Positions 14,301 through 30,700 of a stretch of 64,000 nucleotides of DNA are shown piece after piece. Position 1 is the stretch's first letter. Each line of letters begins with the position of its first letter. The notes below the pieces were generated by a model. It made no database searches. It saw only the letters and a program-made list of their open reading frames with translations, and had not been told where the DNA came from. Origin of the DNA: Anadara kagoshimensis (lineage: Eukaryota; Mollusca; Bivalvia; Arcoida; Arcidae); assembly GCA_021292105.1 (NCBI GenBank), contig CM037874.1, positions 9,902,502 to 9,966,501 on the forward strand. The letters run 5' to 3'. Position numbers and translations under genes: made by a program.

Positions 14301-17300
14301 GCTCTAATGTTTTTTAATCAAGTATAATCATATTCAGCAATACTGTTCCTCAAGTATTAATACTCAGCAATGTTCATGTTCAAGTATTCATGCATGCCCA
14401 ACAATGCTTTTAGTCAAGTATTCATGTTCAGCAATGCTGTTCCTCAAGTATTAATACTCAGCAATGTTCATGTTCAAGTATTCATGCATGCCCAACAATG
14501 CTTTTAGTCAAGTAATCATATTCAGCAATACTGTTCCTCAAGTATTAATACTCAGCAATGTTCATGTTCAAGTATTCATGCATGCCCAACAATGCTTTTA
14601 GTCAAGTATTCATGTTCAGCAATGCTGTTCCTCAAATATTCATGCTCAGCAATGTTCTTGTTCAAGTATCCATGTATGCCCAACGATGCTTTTTGTCAAG
14701 TACTCATGCTCAGCAATGCTGTTCTTCAAGTATTAATACTCAGTAATGTTCGTGTTCAAGTATTCATGCATGCCCAACAATGCTCTATGTCAAGTATTCA
14801 TGCTCAGCAATGTTGTTCCTCGAGTATTAATACTCAGTAATGTTCGTGTTCAAGTATCCATGTATGCCCAATGATGCTTTTTGTCAAGTATTCATGCTCA
14901 GCAATGTTCTTGTTTAAGTATCTATGCATGCCCAACAATGCTCTTTGTCAAGTATTTATGTTCAGGAATTCTCTTCTTCAAGTATTCACACTAAGCAATG
15001 TTCTTCAAGTATCCATGCCCACCAATGGACTTATTATTCAAATTTTTATGTTCAGCAGCACTCTTGTGCAAGTGTCCATGCTCATTAGTGCTCTTATTCA
15101 GGTTTTTATGATCATAAATGTTCTTATTCATTGCTCAGACATGCTATTCTTCCAATATTCATGCTCAACAATGCTGTTCTTCAAGCATTTACCTTCAATA
15201 ATTTCTTAATGTTTTTTACTTGAAACCCATATACATGTTTGTAACTGCATAAAATAAATCACATCAATCATTGTCTTATGCATACTGATTGGTGTAGCAT
15301 GCACATACAAAATGATCTTTAAAGATGTCAAACATTATAAATACTTCACATGTTACAATTAAAAAAAATTGTAATTTAAAATTAAGTTTAACTTGATTTA
15401 ATTTTTAAAAGTTATTTTTTAAAGTTATATACCAACTAGTTTTTAAACAGTACTGCTGTATGTCATGTATTTATATATAGTGAAGATTTGACATAAATAT
15501 TTAAGAGAGATAAACAATACAACACAACTGTAACACAGTTTCATGCCCTGTTACCTTCTCCATTGTGAACAATTGAGTGATATGCCATTTATTGTACTCT
15601 GTGAAATTATCATTTTAATCATCAAATCTTATACATAATAGAAAAAAGAACCCCAAAATATGACTCAGCTTCTTACTCTATTTCATAATCCTTCACTTAA
15701 ACACAAAAAGTATTGGGTAATAAAAACCTTTTACATAATATAGAGAAGGAAATAAACCCAAAATATGACCCCAACTTCTCCACCTATTTCATAACCCTTT
15801 ACTAAAACACAAAAAAGGGTATTGGTTAATAAAGAAAATTCTCACAGTATACATAGTCAGCTGATTGTTAGGAGAGTCTATAATTTTATTTAAGAGAGTC
15901 TTATTTAATTCTATTGATATAAAAAAAAATTTTGACACAATGAACTGGTGATACTGAACTAGTTTTTAAAAGTTGAAAAGATGTACATCATAGATTGGAT
16001 GGTGTCCGATTACTCACCTGCCCTGCTGATCCAGGTATAGTCCAGGTAGCGCAGGTACCCATGTGTATTGCTTCTAATCTTGATGTTAAATACATGTAGT
16101 AACAATTTCAAGGAAGTAAATTAATTTGGATTTTCACATGGAATTTATAGTAAGGGGTATACTTGGTTTAAATTTTAATGGATAATTTTGAATGAATATA
16201 AACAGCTTTATGTTGCCATAGAATGGAAGATGTGGTAAGATTTGTTATTTATGATTTAAATTAGTACCGTTCATGTACTTGAATGCAGATATCATTATCA
16301 TCATAATAATTTTGGTACTAAGTTTAAGTCATTTGTGGAGTGAGGTAGAGTACTTAATGGTACTCTATGGCCCAGTCAGAATTTATTCACTTTTTTTGGA
16401 ATGGAAGAGGAAACTGGAGTACTCAGAAAAACACTGACCTCTAATTTGGTAAGTGGGCTGATAATCTTTTTCACACTAGGATTGTATTGTAACCTAAGGA
16501 TATGAGAGTTGAAGTAACTGTAATGGTTTGCCATGGCTACATGATACCCGATAACGCGTGGAACAATTTTTTCCATTGAAGATGAAAATGCTTCAGTCTG
16601 CGTTTTCCCTTAAAAATGATGTTTTTTTGGGGGAAATTTCAACATAAACATTTTGCACAAACATTAAGGGCTATTAATCATGTGGTACGCTGGTGATTCC
16701 ATTATATGAAATATACCTGGTACTTTAGACAGTACTTTGTCATCAAAATACCCAGTCATAAAGTGCATAATTAAACCAAACATTGAAAAATGTTTCAATT
16801 TGTATGAGGAAGTCATCTCTGAATGAATGCTAAAATTTTAAATTAATTAATTAATTAGAACCTGGTTTTGTTTTTACTGAAAATTGTGCAATAATCCCAG
16901 ATTTAGATGTTATTAAATTTTGAATTTAATTTGTATGAGAATTTTTTTTTAGAAAATAATAAGTAAAATCAGTCAGTATTGTAAATACACATCTGTTTTA
17001 ACTAACCAAGCTGAATAGGATATCCACAATTTCAGTTTTCTTTGATTGGCTGACATGGGAAGAAATTGAAGCACAATTGCTTGCTTGTTAAATATTTGTT
17101 ATTTTCTCTGGATACTCCAGTTTCCTTTTTCATTTCTCAATATAAACAGCAAACTCTTGGGTGAGACATATTAAACCACCATTATTCCACACCGTTGCAT
17201 TTAGAAATTAAAATCATTGGGGTCCCTAGGATGAAACCTTGAAGCAGAATTAGAAAGCAATTCAAATCAATACAGGTCCTAATTTCATGCTGTTTTTAAC

Positions 17301-20300
17301 ATGAAATAAATGACATCTAAGGCAGGTTTGAATACACATTATAAAGAAGTAATAAAATAAATTGAAGTTGTTAAACTTTGTGACACTCTTTGAATTACAG
17401 TTTAGTTAGAACTTAATTATAATAATTTTGTGTTTTATATTTAAAACCGGAATTTTCTGGTTTGACAGGTTTAAATAATACATATCATATATAGTGTGAA
17501 AGTCTCAGTGGATGGTATTCTTTGTAGGTAATTCTAATTTTTTTGTCATTTCAGAAAAGTGTGATGTACTGGTCATGTGGTCAATCAGTGCATGGTCATT
17601 GTCAAAAATATTCATGGCTGTCAACTTGAACTGTTCATACTTCAATTGTTTACAAAATATTATCTACTAATTTCAGAATGAGAATATCTATCGTGGATTA
17701 ATAAGATGTTTACTTCATCCACTCGGAGTTCCCGACACAAAAGTTGGTCTACGTCCTGGAGACCTGATAGACAGATTGAGACAGGTATACAAATATATTT
17801 GTCTTTATATCTTTACTATGATTTTCTGTTGAACATTTTAGCTGGCTTGTAACAAATACAGACTAGTATATATAATAACCTTGTAGCATTATAAACCACT
17901 ATGGTAGCTCAGTTGGTAGACTTCTAATGCATCATATGTTGAAAGTCCTTGATTCGAACCAGGCCAGGATCTTACCAAGACTTGAATAAAGGAAGCGACT
18001 TCTTTTGCCAAGCACTTGGCATTTAGAAATGAAAGTCATGTGGTCCTTTGGATGAGACCTTGTAACTGATGCCCTATGTCATGGCAAACACGGCACGTTA
18101 AAGAACCCTATATACACATTGCCCTGATTGAACTGCAAAGGTAAAAATTTCTACCACTTCACCTATAGCTGGTGATGTGTTGATATAAGTGAAATATTCT
18201 TGAATTGCAAATACAATCCCATTCAATCAGTCAATCAATTAATGTATCATAAATTATGTAAATGAAAGGTTATTATTCTTATCAGACAACCATGCAGGTG
18301 CTTCTTGTTTTACAGTTTAATTAATGCTTGGAATTACAAACACTAATTAAAATTGTTAAGAACAATACATAACTATTTTTAAAACACACACACACACTGA
18401 TCATAACAATGCATATTACTGAAAACAGAAGTGCTCTTTTACCTGATTTGAGAAACAACATAACGGTGATTTTAAATTTGCATATTGTTTAATTTCAGAT
18501 ATTTGAAATAGAAAGAGAAGAACATGAATATTTTATAAAAGAAGAATTAACACATAGGGTAAATATGTAATCAATTTTACACTCTATAAGCATGATAAGA
18601 TTGTTCAAACAATTTGAAAATTCTACTAGAACATTCAAATCAATGTTGGAGGCCTCTATGACTTAGTGGCCTTAGTATTAAAGCACACACTAACAAATCA
18701 TAGCACTTCTTGCTGCCTAGGATTCAATCCCAGTCAAACAGATTTTAGTGTGAGGAAGTTTGTCAGTTAGCTTGCTTAAGGTCTGTGGTTTGCTGAGGGA
18801 ACTTCAGTTTCCTCCACCATTCCTGAACTAACCACTTTGATACTCCACACAACTGAAAACAAGGTTCATTTCAATAGAATTCATGTGTGTAGAAGTTATG
18901 TGGTTTGTTAATATGCCACATAATCAAAACCCCATGATTTAAAAAAAAAAATTATAAAAATAAAAAAATCTGATGCACAGCAAAACCTTACACTATGTAT
19001 AATGATATTGGACTTGTATATTTCTTTTCTAGCCAAGGAATTTACAAATAAATGTCAATGTTGTGGAGGGTAAAAATCTTAAGACTAACCATGTAAATAC
19101 AGGTAGGTTTATAATACTGTATATTTACTGTGGAAGTGTAAAATACAAAATAAAAAAATAGAAATTAACATATTTTATTTTGATATAATTCACTAGCATT
19201 TGCACAGATCATCATCCAAGGATACCAATATAAAAGTATGTGAATACTAGTACCTTGAAATGAGGATTTTTGCAAAAATTAATTGATTTATAGTATTTCA
19301 GCTTGACCACTTTTGTTAACTCAATTTGTATTTCTGGTAAATGATTTTATTCTATAGATGTAATTTTGATACATTGAATTTTCAAGATTTAATTTGGCCT
19401 GAGAGAAATGTTATGGTACAATTTGAAAGTCTATGTGAGTAAATTTTAATACATTTTAGAACAAATAGAATTTTAATACATTTAACACATATTACTTCAT
19501 AAAATTTATGAAAGAAAACTGTAATAGTTCCTTGAAATTGACCGATGCCCCATGTCACAACAGGCATAGCATGTTAAAGAATTATTATTGCCATAAGTGC
19601 ACTGTAAAGGTTTAAATTTCTGCAATTTTACCTGTTTCTGGTGGTGTCTCGATATAAGTGAAATATTCTTGACTAGGATGTTAAACCACATTCAGTCAAT
19701 TAATCAATCAATCAATCAATGTAATATTTCTATATATTTATTAATTTTTTCCTATATTTCAGATAAGTGTGATTTATACTGCCTGGTCAGTATTGTACAT
19801 CCTCTTCTGAGGCCCGGCAAATCATCTCCGAAAAACTCGCCAAAGAACTCACCTAAATCTTCACCGAAACTACATAAACACCTCAATGGTAGCTGGAACA
19901 GCATTTCAGAGCCAGATGTACTTAAAACACAATCTGTTAAAAACAGCCAGGATCCTAAATGGAATGAAGAATTTCAACTGTAAGTATTTTATAACTATAT
20001 AATGAGACTATTAGTATGTTTTTACTACTCTTGGTCACCACACACACACACACACACACCACACACACACCACACACACACACACACCCCCCAAGTGTCT
20101 ATCTTAGTCAGGCTGTAATAATTTGTCCAAATAAAATCATCTAATTTTAGTATAGACTGATTTTTGGTTTACTCATGATTTGGTTTTCACAAATTCCACC
20201 ACACATAGTCAATATGATATACCATCGCATTTAGACCATGAGTGCATATTTTATCACTTACAGTGTAACCCACCTAAACTGAACCCGAAATTAAATGAAA

Positions 20301-23300
20301 TTTTGTTTTAACTGATGTTAGAATTTTACTATTCTTTGGAAAACTGAATACCTTTGTTTTGTCCAAATAAATATTTATTGTACTATGTGCTCATTTTATA
20401 CAATTTTTCGGGACTTGTCTTAAATTTTTCTGTATTAATTTTAAATTTTTATTTAAAATCATGCGTAGGTATATAGATGACTTTTTCACTGATGAGGTCC
20501 ACATATATGTCTGTGATAAAGATATGGAAGAGGAAAATACAAAACATGTTACTGATAGACACCATGGTATTAAGCAGTAAGTTTACTTTACCGCAGCAAG
20601 GGAATTGTAGGAGGTATATAGGAAATGCCTTGTCCATCTGTCCCAGTATTGTGTCCACCCCGTATCTGCCATGTCTGTGGATAGATTTTGATCAAACTTG
20701 ACACAAATGTTAACCAACATGAGACAATTTGTTGCATACCAAATTTAGTGTCCATCTGGCCATTTGGGATTGGGGATATTGATGTCTCTATAGACTGCTC
20801 TAGTCAAGCATTGAATATTGTTTTTATCCTTTAAATAAGATAATATATACCTGAAACAAGAATACTTACACAGGTTGAAACTCTGCCATATCTGTATTTA
20901 AAATTTAGCTCCGTAAGATGTTTTCAGAAATCAGTGTAATTTATCTTACTTAATTTAAGACTTTGAGTGGAATAGAGTGAAGTGGAGTAATGGAGTTTTA
21001 TGAAACAGTTAAAATTCTTTCACTTGCATCGAGACGGTCAGTTCTAGGCTTGTGGGGGATCAGGAAACCAGAGTGTCCAGAGACAACCACAGACCTTTAG
21101 AAAATGAACTGACAAAGTTTTTTACACTAGGATTTGTTCCAAATGGAATTTGATCCAAGGTGGTTAGAGGCACTGTGATCTGTAAGTGTACACTGAAGAA
21201 TAATATTATTTTGAAGTAATAATATTTAAGGACCATTTTAATAATTTGTTGTCTCAAAAAACATGGATGCCCCCTCTCTCAGTTGTGTTTTTCAAATCAT
21301 AGTGTTCATTTATCACCTAGAAGTTGCAATCTTTGTTGCAATTTTATGTATATGTTAACTTTAAATCTCTTGCAGTCTATTCCATATTTTGCGGCACATT
21401 GGAGATGATAAAGAGCTGGACCATGGTTGTATTGGAAGGATTATCATACCTGCTAGAGTAAGTTTTCATTGTCATCATATAATAACATGAACATAACTTT
21501 GGAGGAAAATGAAACATACAGTAATAACCTCTTCATAATGCATACCAAAAACTTTATCACCTCACTCATTGCCACACAAGTCAAAAAATGCATTTCTCCT
21601 ATTTTTTAACACCCCCTCCCCTCTTCACCAAATTTACTGTCATTTCCTTTTATAATGTCAAAATTTGGCTTAACACATGGTAGCAATATAGTGATGCTTT
21701 ATTGTCCATTTGAACTATTTAAATAATGCAGGCCACCCCAGATCAAAAGCTTGACCAGACCACCAAAAACATGGAATAAAGCAGTTGTTTTTTAAATGTT
21801 GGTGTTTATTACCTTATTACATACTGTTGAATAATAAAAGTGATTTGATCTTTAATGGACCTAAGTATTTGTCAAACTCTAGACATTTCAACATTCAAAA
21901 GGCAGTTTAAGGTTCTTCTCAAGGTCTGATGTCTTTTTTCATCACAATTTTGCCATTTGTTCATTGTACACATGCTCATATCATATAATAAATAATTTGA
22001 ACAAAAGTAAATTTTAAAAAAAACCAACTTATTGTAAATGTGTGTGTGTTGTTGTTCTTTTGCAAATAAGAGAAAATAAAGTCCTTGTATTCACACTGAC
22101 CTTGTGTATCTGTGCCGGAGCCTGGCTCTCCAAATATAAGTGTCTCGTGTGATATGCGAACAATGACTGAATGTCTTATTGCATTAAAAAAAATAAAAAT
22201 TAAAACAAACCAAAATAAAAATTAAAACAAACCAAACTAAAGCAAAAAAAAAAAAAAAACATTTATTGTAAAGGACCTACATGCATTTATTTCCGGAACA
22301 GTGTACTGTGATAAGGGGGATAACTCTTGCACATTGTAATTTACCAGGCATAGATAACACATCCATAGTTAATGTGTACCAGTTAGTTTACAATTTATGT
22401 AAATATATCAGTTTAGTGATTTTTATTTTGGTTTTTATGTTTTAGAATATCCCAGCAGGTGGTGTTGATTGGTGTTGCGACGTTTTGTCTGTAGGAAATA
22501 GGAATAAAACAGTTGGTCAGTGTAGGATAAGACTGGACATATGTTATAGACAGGTAACACTAAACTTTATAGAGTTCACCATTTACCAGGTGATACCCAT
22601 ACATAATGTTTGTACAGAACATTTATTTTCATTGGATATATAATCATATAAGATGACATTTTTTCATAAAAACAACTTTATTCCTGGAAGTTTGCAATGT
22701 AAACTGTTTCCAAAAATATTTCACAGAAATGTTTTGGAATGTTGATCATGTGTTACACACGACAGTGAACCCTAATTACTGTCCTATGAAATAAAGTGTT
22801 TTGTGCTAACAGTAACAGGAACTTCACATTAGAAAGACAGGTAGTTATCATAAGTTTCCTGTGCTTAAATTTTGATGACCAAACATTTGAACAACTTTTA
22901 TGTCAAAATGTCAATCCTAATTGGTGAATTTTTCATGCATAGATATGAACTGTTCAGTATGTATAAATTAATTTCCTGGTTGCATTTTGTGTCAAATTGT
23001 TCTAGTGTTGCAATCTGACAAGATATTTACTGCTATAATTTTTCTGTTACTTTTAAATGCAAAACCCGGTTTTATAGCTCTTCTTTGACAAAGATGAAAG
23101 GGAAAAATGTTCATTTTTTTTTTAAACAATTGGAATGATATGAATGTTTGATTGCTATGTAGTAATCCCAGTTATTTGAGGGTCCAAATTGAGATTGGAA
23201 ATTGAGTCTTCAAAATTTATTATTTTATTGTGTCAGTTGAATTCTATGCATGTACACAGCCAAATTTTGTTTCACATGAATTTAACATGATTTCACTTCA

Positions 23301-24622
23301 TGTGAAGTTCATGTATAAGCTTGATTCATTAATTCACATAAAATTTATATGAACAGAATTTGACTTTGTAATCAAATCTATAATGTTAATTATATTTTTG
23401 CCTTTTTATCAGGATGACTTTAATTCAGATGAATATTTCTCTGTAGAAGATTATTATCAGGCAGCTCAGCAGGTGTTTGGATATTCTGCTAAATTAGCTA
23501 TGGTAAGAAAAACATGTTGGGTTTTAATTTTAGTATTGATGCAATGAAATTGTAACATGAAGGTGGAAACACTTTAAATAATCCAATTACTAGTATACCT
23601 GTGTGCCCAGGTCAAGGATCAAACCCAAACACTACATTCCTACTTGGGTTATTTTGTTTGGTGTCAATGTAACAGGACAGAGGAAGCATCTAAAATCCAC
23701 TTCCTCACTGTGTCCAAATGAGGACTGAACTCAGCCCTCTTGGGTAAAAGTGAGTCTTGTGGCATAAAGTTAAAGATAAAGACCAGAAAGTGTAGCAGTA
23801 AATCACTCTATTGTACTATATACAACTCTAGAACATCATGACTAGCTCAGCCCCACTACATACTAGTTTTATTGTCTACTTCCACAATGACATTCAGAAA
23901 TTTGGCAAGATGCTTGTTTTTACTTAAAAATTGCTACACAAATGTTGTAAAAAATAGCCAGTCTCAAAGTCTGAGACTTGTAATTTTTGAGAAAGACTGG
24001 TGTCCTTTTCATTAGTCTCCTATATACCACAATAGAAAATTAAAGATAGCTTTTTGGCATTTGAAAAGTTTTAACTGTAAAACATGAATTTTACTGTAAC
24101 AAATTGAGGTCTACCTGGTGATGCTTGCAGGTTCTAATGCAAATCAAATAAAGTGTACTATTCAGTAAGTAAGGGCCTGTAAGAAGTGGAATAATCTGAA
24201 ACCGGAATTGAGCCTTTAATATTTTCTTGAACAATGTTCATATTATTTTTATGGAGTACTCATATGTTATTTCAGGAATCATTCAAATCATTGGATGTTA
24301 ACTTACCAGAGGAAGACAGAAGAATATTAGATATATTTGCTACTTCACATCACATATCATCATTGTCTCAGTCCATAGTGTAAGTTTTTTACCCTATAAA
24401 TGGTGTTCATTAATTGTTGTGAATTTTTTTTTAGCAGATTGCAGATAACAGGTCATTGATCTCTTTTTATTGGTAAGGTCTTATTAGGCATATTAAAATT
24501 AAGTAAATGCAAAATTATTGATTTTATGGTGTGTTGGACAAACATTTTTGAAGATGTTCCTCTCTGAAAAATCCTAGATTGAACACTAAGTTTATAGTGA
24601 TATTTTTAGCTCACCTGAGCCA

Positions 24623-24654
<32 letters not shown>

Positions 24655-24686
24655 GTCCGTTGTCTGTCGTCGTCGTCGTCGTCGTT

Positions 24687-24722
<36 letters not shown>

Positions 24723-27700
24723 ACGAACCACTGGGCAGATTTCAACGAGACTTGGTCAGAAGCATGTCTGGGTCGGTGCAATTCAGATTTGTTCGTGGCA
24801 TTGCCATGGCTACCATAACTAGGTCAAGGTGACCTAGGGGTGCAAAAATCTTAAAAAATCTTCTTCTCCGAAAGTATTGATTGGAGAAAAAATCTGATGT
24901 GATATTTGGCTTCTCTAGGGTCTTAAGCCTGTAGTTTGTTCATTTCGTGAAATTCGGTCGAAAAATGGGTTACGCGTTTTTGCGTTTAATTTTGAAAAAA
25001 TCGTAAAATAGCTTCAAATTGTTATAACTTGACTACTTGACCAGATAATGACATGGGGTTTTCAGTTTTGACATCTTCTTGTTAGTATCTTCAAAATGAG
25101 GTCAAGGTCAATTGTGAAGGTCGTGACCTAATTTTTTTTACCTCTGATTATACTTATTATCTCTAAAACTATAAACTTTTGTATAGTCATGTATATTAGA
25201 ATGTTGTAGGTATTGATACAACGACCATTTTGATGTATAGAAAAAGGTCATGGGTTCAAAGGTCAAGGTCACAGATGCGAAACAATTCCGAAATGGTTAA
25301 TTATCTCGAAAACTATAAACTTTTTATATAGGCATTTATAATAGAATGTTGTAGATATTGTTACAACGATCATTTTGATGTATAGAAAAGGTCATGGGTT
25401 CAAAGGTCAAGGTCACGGATGCGAAACAATACCGAAATGGTTAATTATCTCGAAAACTATAAACTTTTTGTATAGGCATTTATATTAGAATGTTGTTGAT
25501 ATTGATACAACGATCATTTTGATGTATAGAAAAAGGTCATGGGTTCAAAGGTCAAGGTCACAGATGCGAAACAATACCAAAATGGTTAATTATCTCGAAA
25601 ACTATAAACTTTTTGTATAGGCATGTATATTAGAATGTTGTAGGTATTGATACAGCAATCATTTTGATGTACAGAAAAAGGTCATGGGTTCAAAGGTCAA
25701 GGTCACAGATGCGAAACAATACCGAAATGGTTAATTATCTCGAAAACTATAACTTTTTGTATAGGCATGTATATTAGAATGTTGTAGGTATTGATACGAC
25801 GATCATTTTGATGTATAGAAAAAGGTCATGGGTTCAAAGGTCAAGGTCACAGATGCAAATCAATACTGAAATGGTTAATTATCTCGAAAACTATTAACTT
25901 TTTGTATAGGCATGTATATTAGAATGTTGTAGGTATTAGAAAAAGGTCATGAGTTCAAAGGTCAAGGTCACAGATGCGAAACAATACCGAAAATGTTAAT
26001 TATCTCGAAAACTATAAATTTTTTGTATAGGCATGTATATTAGAATGTTGTAGGTATTGATACAACAATCATTTTGATGTATAGAAAAAGGTCATGGGTT
26101 CAAAGGTCAAGGTCACAGATGCGAAACGACACCAAAATGGTTAATTATCTCGAAAACTATAAACTTTTTGTATAGGCATGTATATTAGAATGTTGTAGGT
26201 ATTGATACAACGATCATTTTGATGTAAAGAAAAAGGTCATGGGTTCAAAGGTCAAGGTCACAGATGCGAAAACAATACCGAAATGGTTAATTATCTCGAA
26301 AACTATTAACTTTTTGTATAAGGATGTATATTAGAATGTTGTAGGTATCGATAAAACAATCATTTTGATGTATAGAAAAGGTCATGGGTTTAAAGGTCAA
26401 GGTCACAGATGTAAAAGAATACTGAAATGGTTAATTATCTTGAAAACTATAAACGTTTTGTATAGGCATGTATATTAGAATGTTGTAGGTATTGATACAA
26501 TGATCATTTTGATGTAAAGAAAAAATGGGGTCATTGGGGTTTAGTATTTACATTGTCTTTAAATCTATCAGCTAGCCATTAGTTATCAGGTGAGCGTATA
26601 AGGCCCATGGGCCTCTTGTTTGTTTTATAATCCTAGATTAATAATACAAATGTACAACACAGCCTGACAATATTGTGATGCAGTGAGTAAAATTATGTAA
26701 TTAATCATTAACAAACATGCTAATCCATGTCCGAATCACAATTCAGAAGCAAAGTAAAAACTGAAACTGACAAGTTAGGTTAGCCATGTGAACTTCCACC
26801 AGGTAAGTGAGGCCGGGTGCTTCGGAAGGGTAAGCAACTCCTGTTTAGCTAGCTACACCCGCCACGTGTGTTATCAAAATTGTGTGAAAGGAACATAGAA
26901 CTATGGGACCTCAAATACATCCAGGGCAATCCTGGACACAGAGACATCAAACTTATCAACAATACTCTGATGACTGCTTAACTTTTTCTAACATCATGTT
27001 ACTTTTATATGCAGTCATGTGATATGTTTGTTGGAATGGACTACCGCCAATGATAACCTGGACATTACACAGATGACTCTTAAAAAGGCAGTACAGGAAC
27101 TACAGATGACCTGGGTCACTAAACAGTTTGACCAGTCAAATCTCTCACAGAAAATGCCCATTACTGATGCAGAAGTGAGTACAATCATCAACATTTTGTT
27201 TTAGCTTTCAGCAACTAGTAAGCCTTAAACTATATGATATTTCCTCTGATTTTGGTGTCCAGAAGTTAGTCGTTAACAACTCATTTTATATCCAATATAG
27301 ATTGACGATTTTCAGTTTTGAAATTGTAAAAGAAAACGTTTTGATTTGTCACATTTAACATAACTTTATTCTCATTTATCCAATGCATGTACAACTACAG
27401 ATGTCATCACATCAGAATTTAATTGATAAATAAAAAAGAGAAACAGATTGAAAAAAATTAGTTCAATTATAATATTTGTCGAATTCTTTATGTCTGCAGC
27501 CGCCAATTCACTGCAAAATTAAGCATGTGCATCAGGTGCTTAAAAGCACATCAGTATAGCAAAATACTGTATAGTTAGCACTTATAAGAGCTCAAAAGCA
27601 CAAGATAGTTTGCAACATGCTCTCATCTAATTGCTAAGAAACTGCAAACATTTGTGTCAGCAATTTTGTACTTTACAGAGGATATATTAAAATCATAAAA

Positions 27701-30700
27701 GTTTCAACTATATACTCATTTCTTATCAGTATTGTTTGTAGTACCTGAATGATTTTGCAATTTTTCATACTGTTATAATTTTTCATTTAATTTCTTGCCA
27801 CACTTTGTGTTTTTTTTTTAGATTGCTCTTTACAGGAAAGCATCCAGTCAGTATATTACTTGTATATGTAACCACTTGGGTGATCTCCCTTTGTTATTCC
27901 CACCATCTATAGAAAACCTTAATGTTCTCAGATCAAAGCTTGGGTAAGTTCTACAGGATGAAATAAATTTTTCAGTTTGTTCACTTTCACTTAGTATAGA
28001 ATTGCTTAAGAAATAATCAACATTGTAAATGTTGATCATTTCAATTCTAACATGACTTTAGGATTTAAATCTTTCTTCAGAAGTACATTTTACTATCTAT
28101 TTGCAAAAAGATCCATTGAAACTATTTGGCTGTTGAGATTACTTCCATGGAAAAAATTGATTTTATGAATGAAAGTTACATCACAACCATTGTTCGCGAC
28201 ACATAGCATGACATCATAAGATAAGCAAGTGAGAATGTCATTAAAACAGAACAGTGATGGGTATACAGTTTGTTATACCATGGGTGGCTCTCTTCATATT
28301 TCATATGAAGGAAAACGCAGGTCATGTTAGAATTGAATTTATTTGATGGACCAATGTTAGGTTTTAGTTAAAGTGTTTTGGAAAGACTAGTTAGATTTGG
28401 AGATTATTCTTTTCTTCTGATTCCCAGGCGTTTAGTGGTCTAAACTTTGCACTTACAGATTATGGGACCTCTTTCGTCAGGGCAGATCAGTTAGCTTGCT
28501 GCAATTAGTGATTTTTCTCCAGTTACTCCAGTTTGCTCCATCATTTATGAACTGACAGCCTCGATAAGTGATACAATCTTCATTGGGCTGTTATATACCA
28601 TTACTCCTCTCCACACTTTAAAGGTTGTTTTATGAATTTTACATGAATTTTATTTGTTTTCCATTCCTATTTTATGTACAATGAATGTTCTATGTTTGTT
28701 TCTGTAATGCCCATAAAGAAATTTAGTACAGCGTCAAGGCTAAAATTATTTATTCAGTATATGTTTGCTGATTCAACAACAAAAACAACAAATAAATTAG
28801 AAAAATAATGATCATTAATAATGAAATAAATTATATTCAAAACATTAAATAATGAATAATTTAAAAAAAAATAAAAATAATAAAATTAAAAAAAATTAAA
28901 TTAAAATTGATAAAAAAAATAATTGAATTAAAAAATACTAGATGTTTTTTGTTTTAAATATTTTTTACTCTATATAATTCAAAACAGAATTATCAGGCAT
29001 TATCAAAAATATTTTATACATACATGTATTGCTTGAAATTAATAACTATGAACAAATCTGATTTCAGTGTGACAGTTCAACTTTTAGAACTTGATTTATG
29101 GGAATCAAAATCATCACCTGAAAAAGATGTTACTGATAAAGTAGTAACTAAATTACAGGTATTTGGAACTGAATATTCTGTAATATTTGATTTTTTCTGA
29201 AATTTTCATTGTTATGTGCTGTTCATTTTAAGACCTTTTGGCTTTTTGGTGGACTGGACTAGTAGTTTAATTTTTGTGACAATTTGTTTGGTTCAATAGT
29301 ACTGATATGTAGTATATATGGGCATGTAAATTCAAGAGCATAATTATATTACAGTTTAATTTTTAACCTGGCTGTGGGTGTGGCTTGTGGATATTTTTTA
29401 AAGTAATTTAAAATTTTTGGGAATCATTGTTATGTATATATGTGGCAAGTGTGTGGCTATAGATCTTTAGACATTAATTATAAACTTACAATTTCATCCT
29501 GTGATACCGGTACTTTTTTTTTAGCAAGTTGAGGTCATTGTTCAATCTAGGATTTCTCAGAAGGGACAGTTTTCAAAAAAAACCTCTAAACATCAGGACA
29601 CTAATATTTTTGCATTCACATAATGGAAGATGTTGTCCACTAAGACCTTCACAATTGGGTCAGTAGACAAAAAAGGGTTGAATGGTGCCATAGCTCCTTC
29701 TAGAATAAACACTGTGAGGACTTGCGGATTTCTTGTAAATTCAAGACTTTTTATACTCATTTTGTTATATAATTTACTAGGGAGATCTTGAATTATGGAT
29801 AAGTGAGAGGATATCATCTATAGTTCACCATGACGTTGTCAAGGATACCGTGATACCAGAACTTAACACACTGGAGGAGATCATACACCAAACATCTTCT
29901 CACTGTAGTCCTCTAGGGGCAGTTAAAACATTCTATAACCTACTAGGTATACAGTATTACAGAGTGGTGTCATTTGCCTTAGAGTCAAAGGTAGGGTTTT
30001 TGCAATGCCATGGGGATTTTAATGACTAAGTGGACTAAAGCACATGCTTAAAATTCACAGGGCATCTCACCATCTAGGTTAAAATCCCACTCTGGCTGGG
30101 GTCTTGGTGGCCCTGTGGTTTTAAAGTGAATGCTAAAAGACCACAGGACCTCTCACTGCCTAGGTTTCAATCCCAATTAGGCAGATCATATTGTCGGAAA
30201 GTTAGTCAGTTCACTTGATGAAGGTCAGTGGTTTTCTTGAGGCTCTCTGGCTTCTTCCACAATCCCAAGCTGACTGCCTCTATATAGGTGAAAGAATCTG
30301 TACTGGGGCATAAAGATAATACTCCTTCCACTCAAATATAAAGTTCTATATAAGGATAAGCAGTGTGAAATACTTGTTTGTCCACCTAAAGTAACAGAAT
30401 TTGACTGGTACCAGAAAAAAATTTAGGATTACTAAAGTATTCGAGATTGTAACATGTAAAAAAGAACTATTTTAACACAGTGTTTTCTTTCTAAGCCAAG
30501 CTTCTAACTTAGAGACAAAGAATTTGTTCAATTTAGACAGATTTTCAGTTTACTCTGGGTTTGATATTTTACCCATTCTGCTGAAGTTGTTTGTGAATTT
30601 TCACTGCTATGGTGGTATTTGCACTCATGTGGATACCTCCAACTTTTTATTGCTTCATTACAATGATTAAAAGTTTCCATGTTTGTGTAAAACATCCATT

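Larger units (their letters stand above)
8346..17676. other. Intron 1 (9.3 kb), repeat-rich
   Basis: The longest intron of the gene, phase 0. It holds tandem arrays at 9094-9475, 11580-12170 and 13920-15190, a short inverted-repeat MITE at 12221-12612, a dispersed repeat at 10745-10965 and SINE fragments at 8886-8960, 13735-13800 and 17095-17260. First introns often carry enhancers, but nothing specific can be read here. Confidence 0.7.
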